Assembly: GCA_036558545.1 (NCBI GenBank) | Contig: DATBFJ010000010.1 | Span: 1 to 32,217, forward strand | Source of the DNA: JALYGJ01 sp036558545 | Lineage (GTDB): Bacteria > Chloroflexota > Limnocylindria > Limnocylindrales > CSP1-4 | Length of the DNA: 32,217 nt | Direction of reading: 5' to 3' | Shown: positions 22,523-29,556 of the stretch, piece after piece | Numbering within the stretch: the stretch's first letter is position 1 | Layout of the letters: each line of letters opens with the position of its first letter | Program-made: the position numbers and the translations under genes | The notes under the pieces: model-generated | The model's database searches: none | What the model was told of the DNA's origin: nothing | The model's input: the letters and a program-made list of their open reading frames with translations, nothing else

Positions 22523-23566
22523 ATGGGCGAAGTAGGTCGGTTCGGGGTGTTCTTGCCCTCGTACGTGTGGCAGGGCGATGGACCAGAGCGAGCGCGCGGT
22601 ATCAAGGAGTTCGCGCGTGCCGTCGAAGACATGGGCTTTGACTCGCTCTTCGTGACCGACCACCTGATCGCCGCCAAGCGGTTCTATTCGGTGTCGTTTC
22701 TGGAGCCACTGACGGCCCTGGCAGTGGCGGCGGGGGCCACGTCGCGTGTACGACTCGGCACTTCGATCCTGATCATGCCACTGCGCCACCCGGTGATGCT
22801 CGCCAAGGAGCTCGCCACGCTCCAGTTTCTGAGCGAGAACCGGGTCATCCTGGGGGCAGGCGTGGGCTGGAACGAATTCGAGTACGCGGCGCTGGGCGTG
22901 CGCAAGGCCGAGCGAGGCAAGCGCACCGACGAGATGCTCGACATCATGATTCCTCTGCTCGAGGGCGAGACCGTCACCTACCACGGCGAGTTCTACTCGA
23001 TCGACGACCTGTCCATCGAGCCACGCTCTGCGCAGAGGCCTGAGATCTGGATTGGCGGCGGATCGCAGCTCGCGGACCCCAAGTCGCCCGACCTGCCGAA
23101 ATTCGTGGAATCCGTGAAGGCACGCGTACTCCGGACGGATGGCTGGATTCCGCGTCCCACATGTCCGCCAGAGGAAATCGCACGCGACTGGCGCGAGCTC
23201 CAGGACTACTACCGCGAGCACGCCAAGGACCCCAGGGAGTGCGTGGTCGCGCATGAGAACTTCATGCACATCGTGCTGACCAACGATCCCGAGAAGGCCC
23301 GCCGCGAGCAGCACGAGGCGTTCCTACGCGTGATGAGCAACGAGCGTGGGCCTAGGTACCTCGAGACGGTCTACCTGTTTGGAACGCCCGATGAGATCAC
23401 CACCTCGCTCCAGCGGCGCGTGGATGCCGGCGTCGAATACTTCATGCTCCACACCATGACGCCCGACCCGGCGCAGCTGCAGAGCTGGATCGACGAGATC
23501 ATCGCGAACGTCAAATTCCCTGACACCGCCGGCCCGGTGCGAAGGATGGCCGCGGCAGCCGCGTGA
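22523..23566 (+). CDS. LLM-class (luciferase-like) flavin- or F420-dependent oxidoreductase
   Basis: The 347-residue protein has the luciferase-like TIM barrel: GVFLPSYVWQGDGPERARGIKEFARAVEDMGFDSLFVTDHL, RVRLGTSILIMPLRHPVMLAKELATLQFLSENRVILGAGVGWNEFEYAALGV and RPEIWIGGGS. This is the branch often annotated as F420-dependent LLM oxidoreductase, but I cannot separate F420 from FMN by eye. Such enzymes add oxygen to substrates (monooxygenase, Baeyer-Villiger-like) or transfer hydride. It may open a ring or oxidise an intermediate in this operon. ATG 22523 follows GAGGGG with a 6-nt gap; the frame upstream is a shadow of the crotonase gene. The stop overlaps the AroE-like start (GTGA). Confidence 0.88.
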   Translation: MGEVGRFGVFLPSYVWQGDGPERARGIKEFARAVEDMGFDSLFVTDHLIAAKRFYSVSFLEPLTALAVAAGATSRVRLGTSILIMPLRHPVMLAKELATLQFLSENRVILGAGVGWNEFEYAALGVRKAERGKRTDEMLDIMIPLLEGETVTYHGEFYSIDDLSIEPRSAQRPEIWIGGGSQLADPKSPDLPKFVESVKARVLRTDGWIPRPTCPPEEIARDWRELQDYYREHAKDPRECVVAHENFMHIVLTNDPEKARREQHEAFLRVMSNERGPRYLETVYLFGTPDEITTSLQRRVDAGVEYFMLHTMTPDPAQLQSWIDEIIANVKFPDTAGPVRRMAAAAA

Positions 23567-24387
23567 CCAGGCGCGTCGCGCTGCTCGGGAAGCCACTCCG
23601 GCGGCGTCATTCGGTCGTCATGCACAACGCGGCCTTCGCCGCCGCCGGCATAGACGGCCGTTATGAGCTGATGGAGATCGACGAGGCTAACGTCCCGGCA
23701 TTTGTCGCTACGGCCCGTGGCGAGGAGTTCCTGGGCCTCGGCGTGACGGCACCCTATAAGCCGCTCGTCGCTTCGCTGGTCGACGAGGTCGAGCCGGACG
23801 CTCACGAGATCGGTGCGGTCAACAACGTTGTGCGCGCGGACGACGGTAGGCTCGTCGGTTTCAACACCGACGCGCCCGGCTTTCGTGCCGGCGCCGAGCT
23901 GGCCATGGGCCGCCCGCTTGCGGGCGGGCGCGTGGCAGTTGCCGGCGCCGGCGGCGTCGCTCGCGCGATCGTCCACGCTTGTACGGGCGCCGGCGTGGCA
24001 TCACTCGTTGTTGGCAATCGAGCCGTGCCGCGCGTCATCGGCGGCATCGAGGTGGTGGCGCTCGATTCGGACGAGTTCCTTGCCGCTGTCCGCGAGGCGG
24101 ACCTTGCCGTCAACGCCACGACCGTCGGCATGACCCAACCCGGCGTCACGATCCCGGTGGACTTGCTGCCCGGATATGCCACTGTCTTCGACTGTGTCTA
24201 CGTTCCGGCTGAGACGCCGCTTCTCGCGGCCGCTCGCGCTTGCGGCCTGCGCGCCGCGAACGGCTCAGAGATGTTGATCGCGCAGGCCGCAATCGCCTTC
24301 GAGCGCTGGACGGGCGTGAGCGGCATGGCCGGCGTAATGCGCGAAGCGGTCGCGCCACTTCTGGCCGATCCGCACGCGCAGGCCTGA
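23563..24387 (+). CDS. Shikimate dehydrogenase-like (AroE family) oxidoreductase, altered substrate site
   Basis: This 274-residue protein has the AroE layout. The substrate domain contains GLGVTAPYK with the catalytic Lys66, GAVNNVV and GFNTDAPGF with Asp103. The NAD(P) domain contains VAGAGGVARAIVHA, and the C-terminal helix contains GSEMLIAQAAIAFERWTG. The N-terminal shikimate carboxylate motif HSxSP aligns with RRRHSVV: the first Ser is Arg15 and the second is Ser17. It is therefore probably a catabolic paralogue acting on a different cyclic or branched hydroxy acid, rather than the biosynthetic AroE. No other aro gene is present. GTG 23563 overlaps the LLM stop; the FAH gene begins 2 nt after the end. 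Confidence 0.88.
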   Translation: MTRRVALLGKPLRRRHSVVMHNAAFAAAGIDGRYELMEIDEANVPAFVATARGEEFLGLGVTAPYKPLVASLVDEVEPDAHEIGAVNNVVRADDGRLVGFNTDAPGFRAGAELAMGRPLAGGRVAVAGAGGVARAIVHACTGAGVASLVVGNRAVPRVIGGIEVVALDSDEFLAAVREADLAVNATTVGMTQPGVTIPVDLLPGYATVFDCVYVPAETPLLAAARACGLRAANGSEMLIAQAAIAFERWTGVSGMAGVMREAVAPLLADPHAQA

Positions 24388-24389
24388 TC

Positions 24390-25019
24390 GTGGAGCTCGC
24401 AATTCGCGGCAGAGATCGACGACCGGTCCAAATCGGCGCCATCTACACAATCGGCATGAACTACGACGATCCCGCGAATCCTGCCGCGCCCCGGCCCGAA
24501 CGCCCGCTTGTTTACGGCAAGGCATCGACCGCGCTGACCGGCGACCGGACTACCATCCGCTGGAACAGGGCACTGACGGCGAACGTCGACGGCGAGTGCG
24601 AGCTCGGCGTCGTGATGGCCGACGACCAGCACATCCTGGGTTACACGATCGTCAACGACGTCACTTCGCAAGATTCCTGGCTAGATGGCGACCAATGGCT
24701 GCTGGGCAAGTCCTTTCCGGGGTTCTGCCCCGTTGGCCCGTGGATCGTCCCGGCAGACGAACTGGACGTGGCAGACCTCGCACTCTCGTTCACCGTCAAT
24801 GGCGTGGCCGTCCAGGGCGGCCGAACGAGCCAAATGCGATTCGATGTGCATCAAATCGTGGAATACCTGGGTCAGCACATAGCGCTGCGGGAGGGCGACC
24901 TGATCGCGACAGGCACACCCGTGCGGATCGGTGCCGACGCCCATCGCCACCTCCAGGCTGGCGACACAATGACGTGCTGGATAGAGGGAATCGGCGAGCT
25001 GACCAACACCGTCGAGTAG
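24390..25019 (+). CDS. Fumarylacetoacetate hydrolase (FAH) family protein
   Basis: The 209-residue protein is a bare FAH C-terminal domain: YTIGMNYDDP, PLVYGKASTALTGDRTTI, DGECELGVVM with the metal-binding Glu residues, NDVTSQDSW, GKSFPGFCPVGPWIV and LREGDLIATGTPVRIG. The family cleaves C-C bonds of beta-diketo acids, hydrates or isomerises dienoates (HpcE/MhpD-like), or decarboxylates oxaloacetate. Here it would process a keto-acid late in the pathway. GTG 24390 is chosen because it follows the AroE-like stop by 2 nt and starts the domain; the frame back to 24240 is a shadow. The next gene begins 19 nt downstream with its own strong ribosome binding site. Confidence 0.87.
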   Translation: MELAIRGRDRRPVQIGAIYTIGMNYDDPANPAAPRPERPLVYGKASTALTGDRTTIRWNRALTANVDGECELGVVMADDQHILGYTIVNDVTSQDSWLDGDQWLLGKSFPGFCPVGPWIVPADELDVADLALSFTVNGVAVQGGRTSQMRFDVHQIVEYLGQHIALREGDLIATGTPVRIGADAHRHLQAGDTMTCWIEGIGELTNTVE

Positions 25020-25038
25020 ACCCATCGAGGGAGTTCGA

Positions 25039-25836
25039 ATGAAGCCAAAGACTGTCTTTCTCGGCGAGATGACAAACCCGGAGATCGAGGCGCACCTCGC
25101 TGCTGCCGGAACGAATCCTGTGGTGTTGATCCCGATCGGGTCGACCGAACAGCACGGACCGCACGGGCCCCTCCTGACCGACACGTTCATTCCCACCGAG
25201 GTGTGTCGTCGCGTTGCTGGCGAGATTGGCGCCTTGGTCGCACCAAGTGTTCCGTACGGTCTGTCGTATCCGCACAAGGGATTCACCGGCGTCGTGTACC
25301 TGCGCATGTCGACCTTTGCCGCGCTCATTGAAGACCTTTGTGCCCAGTTCGCGACGATGGGCTTCAAGCGGATCGTGTTTGTCAACGGTCACTACGACAA
25401 CACCTACGCCATCGCCTACGCGTGCGCGTCTGCCGGCGAGAGCCTTCCGATGGGCGCGCGTGCCTACGTCATCAACTACTGGGACGGTATGCCGCCTGAG
25501 GTAGCCGCTCAATTCATGAGCATGGAACAGGGGTTGCACGCCAACAAGGCTGAGGTTTCGGGCGTAATGGCGATAAATCCCGACTATGTCGATATGGCGC
25601 ATGCGACGGCGGAGATGCCGCCGTTCCCCGAGGTCGGCAACGTCGGCGCTGTCCACACGGCATTCTTCTTCTCGTCGCCCGGATCGGTCTACCGCGCGAC
25701 GCGCTCAGGCGCGTGGGGCGACGCACGAGAATCCAGCGCCGAGTTCGGCGAGCAGTACCTGGCCGCTGTCACCGCGGGCACCGTTCGCCTGCTCGATGAC
25801 ATCGAGCGCACTCAAGCGGCCATGCCCGACCGCTAG
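25039..25836 (+). CDS. Creatininase-family amidohydrolase
   Basis: This 265-residue protein carries the creatininase metal motifs: PIGSTEQHGPHGPLLTD (Glu37, His39, Asp48), VNGHYDN (His118, usual NGHGGN) and HANKAEVS (Glu172, usual HAGExETS). Family members hydrolyse cyclic amides such as creatinine, act in riboflavin/F420 precursor synthesis (ArfB, FAPy deformylase) or cleave mycofactocin peptide (MftE). With an LLM enzyme in the operon, an amide or lactone-like ring-opening role or a cofactor role are both conceivable. ATG 25039 follows GAGGGAG (25027-25033) with a 5-nt gap. It is the last gene of the run; a weak TGCGCC/GGCGCA inverted repeat (25843-25870) and then the palindrome array follow. 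Confidence 0.87.
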   Translation: MKPKTVFLGEMTNPEIEAHLAAAGTNPVVLIPIGSTEQHGPHGPLLTDTFIPTEVCRRVAGEIGALVAPSVPYGLSYPHKGFTGVVYLRMSTFAALIEDLCAQFATMGFKRIVFVNGHYDNTYAIAYACASAGESLPMGARAYVINYWDGMPPEVAAQFMSMEQGLHANKAEVSGVMAINPDYVDMAHATAEMPPFPEVGNVGAVHTAFFFSSPGSVYRATRSGAWGDARESSAEFGEQYLAAVTAGTVRLLDDIERTQAAMPDR

Positions 25837-25874
25837 GGGTTGTGCGCCTGGCGGCAGATTTGGTGGCGCATCCA

Positions 25875-25984
25875 CCCACGCTGACTGCGCCAGTCACCCA
25901 CGCCGACTGCGCTAGTCACCCCCGCTGACTGCGCCAGTCACCCCCGCTGACTGCGCCAGTCACCCACGCTGACTGCGCCAGTCA
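25875..25984. repeat. Five-unit 22-bp tandem palindromic repeat array
   Basis: Five consecutive units of exactly 22 bp, each a spacer close to CCCACGC followed by TGACTGCGCCAGTCA, which is a palindrome with 6-bp arms around CGC. Palindrome cores (GACT) begin at 25883, 25905, 25927, 25949 and 25971. Four units keep the perfect palindrome; the second reads CGACTGCGCTAGTCA. An extra out-of-phase relative, GACTGTCTAGTC, lies at 26024-26035. The array is in the 239-bp gap between the creatininase gene and the XRE regulator gene. It is too short-period for CRISPR. Confidence 0.93.
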
Positions 25985-26075
25985 CGCAGCGCGGATGATC
26001 CTCACCTGAATGCTCCCGTGCGCGACTGTCTAGTCCAAAAAGCGTCAGATAAGCGCCACCAAGTTCAATTCGCGC

Positions 26076-26513
26076 ATGGCGACCTGGAATGAGAACGCGG
26101 ACCCGTTCGCCGAGGCAGCGCGCATGGGTGCCCTCCGCCTGGAACAAGCGCGTGAGGTGCGCCGACGACAGGCCGAGATGGCAGATCCGATGGGAGCCGC
26201 GGAAACGGCGGGGATCGGCTTACTGGGCCGCTATCTGCGACGGTCGCGGCTGCTGGCGGACCTGACTCAGCAGCAGCTGGCGGACAAGGCTGGCGTGTCG
26301 CAGAGCATGGTGTCGCGCGCTGAACGCGGACTCGCTCCCTCGATGGCGGTCGTGCGGCTCGTCAGAATGCTTCAACCGCTAGCGAGGCTCTTCCCCTTTG
26401 GCGTTTGCCCGCACGATCACAACTGCCCATGGCAGCCGGTCAAGCCAGTTGAAGAGTCGATCAGCGATCCAACCGCCTATGTCGAATACATGCTGAAGGT
26501 CGCAGGCAGGTGA
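26076..26513 (+). CDS. XRE-family helix-turn-helix regulator with C-terminal CxHxHxC cluster
   Basis: The 145-residue protein has a charged helical N-terminus (about 1-45) and an XRE/Cro-type helix-turn-helix (about 50-105: LGRYLRRSRLLADLTQQQLADKAGVSQSMVSRAERG). The C-terminus contains Cys111-Pro-His113-Asp-His115-Asn-Cys117, four possible ligands for a metal. I do not know a characterised member with this cluster. There is no ribosome binding site before ATG 26076, so the mRNA may be leaderless. The palindrome array ends about 90 bp upstream, and a related single palindrome lies 40 bp upstream, which makes this protein a candidate for binding them. Its stop lies 1 nt from the stop of the convergent deacetylase gene. 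Confidence 0.78.
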   Translation: MATWNENADPFAEAARMGALRLEQAREVRRRQAEMADPMGAAETAGIGLLGRYLRRSRLLADLTQQQLADKAGVSQSMVSRAERGLAPSMAVVRLVRMLQPLARLFPFGVCPHDHNCPWQPVKPVEESISDPTAYVEYMLKVAGR

Positions 26514-26514
26514 A

Positions 26515-27630
26515 CTACTCGAGCCACTTGCCGGCACGCATCACTCGGCTGACGCTCAGGTCCGGAGCGAGCTCGACGAGGTCAGCGCGCTGCGTGGGAG
26601 CGAGGCGTCCTCGATCCATCACGCCCAGCAGGGCGAGGGGGTTGCGCGACGCGGCGGCCACGGCCGCCGGAAGAGAGGTGCCTGATTCGACGAGGTTGCG
26701 CACGGCCACATCGAGCGATAACACCGAGCCTGCGAGGGTCGAGGTGCCGGCAAGCGTCACCCTGTCGCCGACGACCTCAACCTCGAGGGTGCCGATCCTG
26801 CCGCGGCCGTCGCCGGTCCCGGCCAAGGCGATCGCGTCGCTGACCAGAAGGAGCCGATCAACACCCTTGAGCCTGTTGATCAGCGGCCACAGCGCTCGAT
26901 CGACGTGGACTCCGTCGGCGATGAGCTCGGTATAAACATCGTCGTCGAGGAGGGCCGCAACGGCCACGCCGGGTTCGCGATGGTCGATGCCTGTCATCGC
27001 ATTGAAAAGGTGGGTCGTCGACGTAGCACCGGCCGAATAACCTCGACGAGCCTCCTCGAAGGTTGCGGCCGAGTGGCCGACGGATACCGACACACCGCGC
27101 TCTCGCAGCCATTCGATCAACCCGAGGGCACCCGGAAGCTCTGGTGCGATTGTCATCAGTCGCAGACTTTCCAGGAGACTCGAGAGCCGGTCGCGTCCGA
27201 CCTCCGCGGGCACCTGTAGGAAGTCGGGGTTGTGTGCGCCACGCTTGGTCGGTGCCAGGAACGGGCCCTCGAGGTTGAACCCGAGGGGTTGTGCGCCGTC
27301 ATCGGGCGCATGAGGTGCCCATGCTCTGATCTCGTCCGCAAAATCCGAGAGCCGATCGATAGGGGACGTGACGGCCGTCGGCAGAAACGACGTGACCCCA
27401 TGGCGCAGCAGCGCGCGAGACATCCCGTCGAGTGCCGTCGCATCGCCCATCGCGCTGTGGCCGCCCCAACCGTGGACATGAACGTCGACAAAGCCCGGCG
27501 CGACGTATGGAGCGCCAGGGGGTAGGGAGGCCTCCAGGTCGATGCCAGCGATCGCGTCGCCTTCCACCACGATTGCACCGGGTGTTACGCGGTCGTCGAG
27601 GACCAGCTGGCCGAGAATACGCTCGGTCAC
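26515..27630 (-). CDS. nagA: N-acetylglucosamine-6-phosphate deacetylase-like protein
   Basis: This 371-residue amidohydrolase matches NagA. Landmarks are APGFVDVHVHGWGGH (His51, His53), FNLEGPFLAPTKRGAHNP (Glu121, metal), VSVGHSAATFEEA (His186), TTHLFNAMTGIDHREPG (His207), LIADGVHVD and the catalytic Asp265 in LLVSDAIALAG. It would remove the acetyl group from a phosphorylated N-acetyl amino sugar, giving the amino sugar phosphate. GTG 27630 overlaps the ROK kinase stop (GTGA) and starts the family N-terminus; the longer frame to 27678 lies inside the kinase gene. It is the last gene of the sugar operon. NagB and the kinase product's fate lie outside the window. Confidence 0.88.
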   Translation of the reverse strand: MTERILGQLVLDDRVTPGAIVVEGDAIAGIDLEASLPPGAPYVAPGFVDVHVHGWGGHSAMGDATALDGMSRALLRHGVTSFLPTAVTSPIDRLSDFADEIRAWAPHAPDDGAQPLGFNLEGPFLAPTKRGAHNPDFLQVPAEVGRDRLSSLLESLRLMTIAPELPGALGLIEWLRERGVSVSVGHSAATFEEARRGYSAGATSTTHLFNAMTGIDHREPGVAVAALLDDDVYTELIADGVHVDRALWPLINRLKGVDRLLLVSDAIALAGTGDGRGRIGTLEVEVVGDRVTLAGTSTLAGSVLSLDVAVRNLVESGTSLPAAVAAASRNPLALLGVMDRGRLAPTQRADLVELAPDLSVSRVMRAGKWLE

Positions 27631-28550
27631 ACGGTTACCTCTGCGCCGTGTATGGCTGCGCCAATCGCACCGGCCCACACGCCCAGTTGCGCCGGCACGA
27701 TATCGACCCGATCGAGAGAGGTGACGTGAACGCGGCGGCGCAACTCTGCCTGGATTGGCGGCAGCAGCAAATCGAGCGCCGCCGCGACTCCGCCACCTAT
27801 GACGACGCGGTCGGGCGTGATGCCCACGACCATGTTCGAGATGCCGATGCCCAGGTATCGGCCGATGTCGTTCACGCCACGCATCGCACGCTCGTCACCA
27901 GCGCGCGCGCGCTCGAACGCTTCTTCGGCAGTTTCAGTACCGCACGCCGCGGCGATCTGATCCGCGCGCGCGAACGCCTCTACGCAACCGCGGTTGCCAC
28001 ATGCGCACCACGGCCCATCCGGATCAATCGTCTGGTGGCCGAACTCCCCGCCGGTGCCGTCGTGGCCCTGGTGGACCCTGCCATCGATGGCCATGACGCC
28101 GCCCACACCGGTACCTAGGGTCAGTCCGACCATCGACGACGCACCTCGACCCGCGCCCAAACGGAGCTCAGCCAGGCCGAACGCGCGCGCGTCATTGATC
28201 AGGTGAGTCGGCAGTCTCAGCGCCCTGCTCACCTCTGACGCCATGGGCTTGCCCTTCCAGTCGCCCGGCAGGTTGATGAGCAGGCGGGTCGTCCCATCGG
28301 ACGGGTTGTACAGGCCTGGAACGCCGATGCCCACCGAGGTCACGCCCGGTGAGCGGACGATGGCCGTCGCGCCGACACCCGCCAGGCGCTCAATGACCGC
28401 GTCGGGTCCGCGCGCCGCGAGAGTCGGCACCTCGCCCTGATCGACGATCATCCAATCGTCGCCCGATTGCTCAGCGACGACCCATTTCACGTTCGTGCCG
28501 CCCAGGTCGAGACCGAGGTGGCGAGTCGTGGCGCCTGGCTGTCCGCCCAC
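27627..28550 (-). CDS. ROK-family sugar kinase
   Basis: The 307-residue protein has the ROK features: phosphate-binding LGLDLGGTNVKWVV, VGIGVPGLYN, the catalytic INDARAFGLAE, TLGTGVGGVMAIDG, and the metal-binding GGEFGHQ followed by WCACGNRGCVEA (the CxCGxxGCxE zinc motif). There is no N-terminal DNA-binding domain, so it is a kinase, not a repressor. Placed between the importer genes and the NagA-like gene, it would phosphorylate the imported sugar, most likely an N-acetylhexosamine, although glucokinase-type ROKs look the same. GTG 28550 is 10 nt after the permease stop; no clear ribosome binding site is visible. Its own stop overlaps the nagA-like start. Confidence 0.9.
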   Translation of the reverse strand: MGGQPGATTRHLGLDLGGTNVKWVVAEQSGDDWMIVDQGEVPTLAARGPDAVIERLAGVGATAIVRSPGVTSVGIGVPGLYNPSDGTTRLLINLPGDWKGKPMASEVSRALRLPTHLINDARAFGLAELRLGAGRGASSMVGLTLGTGVGGVMAIDGRVHQGHDGTGGEFGHQTIDPDGPWCACGNRGCVEAFARADQIAAACGTETAEEAFERARAGDERAMRGVNDIGRYLGIGISNMVVGITPDRVVIGGGVAAALDLLLPPIQAELRRRVHVTSLDRVDIVPAQLGVWAGAIGAAIHGAEVTV

Positions 28551-28560
28551 GGCGCGGATG

Positions 28561-29556
28561 CTAGGACTCGCCGGTGACGCGCGTGTAGGCCGCCGCGACG
28601 AGGACCACGATCGAGCCGAAGACGATCTGGCGCCACGGCTCCGGGAGGGCGATGCTCAGCACACCGGTGAGCACCGTCAGGATCAACGCGCCCACGATAG
28701 TGCCGCCATAGCCGCCGCGGCCGCCGAGGATCGACGTTCCGCCGATGACGGCGGCCGCGACTGACGGCAACAGGTACGACTGAACAAGTGTCACGCTCGC
28801 CGTGTTCGAGAGGCCAGACTGGAGCAATCCAGCGATCGCGGCGAGAAGGGCGCTGATCACGTACAGCACGACGATCACCTGCCACGAGCGAACGCCCGAC
28901 AGCCGCGCGGCGACCGGGTTGTCGCCAATGGCATACAGCATTCGCCCGTAACCGGTCCGTCTCAGCATCAGGATCAGGACGACGGCGACAGGCACGAAGA
29001 TGAGCAGGTTGTTGGGGATGATGTCTCCGGTCAGGCCGACGCCCACGGTGCGAATCTCCTGTGGGACCCCCGAACCTGTCTGGACGCTCTGCAGCTGCCA
29101 GACATTGGCGAAGCCGAAGACGATCAGGCCCATTCCCAGCGTCATGATCAGCGGGTGCACGCGGAAGATGCCAATGCCAATGCCGTTGACCAGGCCGGCC
29201 AGCGCCGAGGCCGCGAGTGCCACGACTACGCCAAACACCCAGCCTCCGGGCTGATGCACAAAGGTGGCCGTAACGAAGCCGGCCATCGACGCCACGTAGC
29301 CAACCGAAAGGTCGATGCCGCCAGTGAGCATCGTCAGCGTCTGACAGCCCGCCAAAATGGCGAGGATCGCGGCCTGCCTGACCGTTATCGCTGCCCACCC
29401 CGTGCTGACCGTTCCTGGTCGCGCGAGCTCAACGACGACAACAAGCACGATCAGCAGAACGATCAGCGGCACGAGCGGGTAGTCGCGCATCACGTTGCGC
29501 CACATTGCCGGCTGGCGTGCCGGCCGCTGGTCGGCAGGCGCGGCTGCGGCGGTCAT
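28561..29556 (-). CDS. CUT2 sugar ABC transporter permease (RbsC-like), second of two
   Basis: This 331-residue membrane protein has about nine to ten hydrophobic segments and the RbsC signatures LTGGIDLSVGYVASMAG, VHPLIMTLGMGLIVFG, YAIGDNPVAARLSGV (the cytoplasmic loop that contacts the ATPase), SYLLPSVAAAVIGGTSILGGRGGYGGTIVGAL. It would form half of the channel with the other permease encoded directly upstream, to which it is coupled by a 4-nt ATGA overlap. Sugar specificity cannot be read from the permease; it is inferred from the ROK kinase and NagA-like genes that follow. Confidence 0.9.
   Translation of the reverse strand: MTAAAAPADQRPARQPAMWRNVMRDYPLVPLIVLLIVLVVVVELARPGTVSTGWAAITVRQAAILAILAGCQTLTMLTGGIDLSVGYVASMAGFVTATFVHQPGGWVFGVVVALAASALAGLVNGIGIGIFRVHPLIMTLGMGLIVFGFANVWQLQSVQTGSGVPQEIRTVGVGLTGDIIPNNLLIFVPVAVVLILMLRRTGYGRMLYAIGDNPVAARLSGVRSWQVIVVLYVISALLAAIAGLLQSGLSNTASVTLVQSYLLPSVAAAVIGGTSILGGRGGYGGTIVGALILTVLTGVLSIALPEPWRQIVFGSIVVLVAAAYTRVTGES

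Noticed and set aside
25843..25870. Terminator after the creatininase gene
   Set aside because: The TGCGCC/GGCGCA stem is only 6 bp with a 16-nt loop and no T-run after it.
25875..25984. CRISPR array
   Set aside because: The period is 22 bp with spacers of about 7 bp that are themselves repeated; CRISPR spacers are unique and about 30 bp, and no cas gene is near.
13601..25984. Transposon or integrative element bounded by the repeat arrays
   Set aside because: No transposase, integrase, terminal inverted repeats or target duplication are visible; kept only as a question under the findings.
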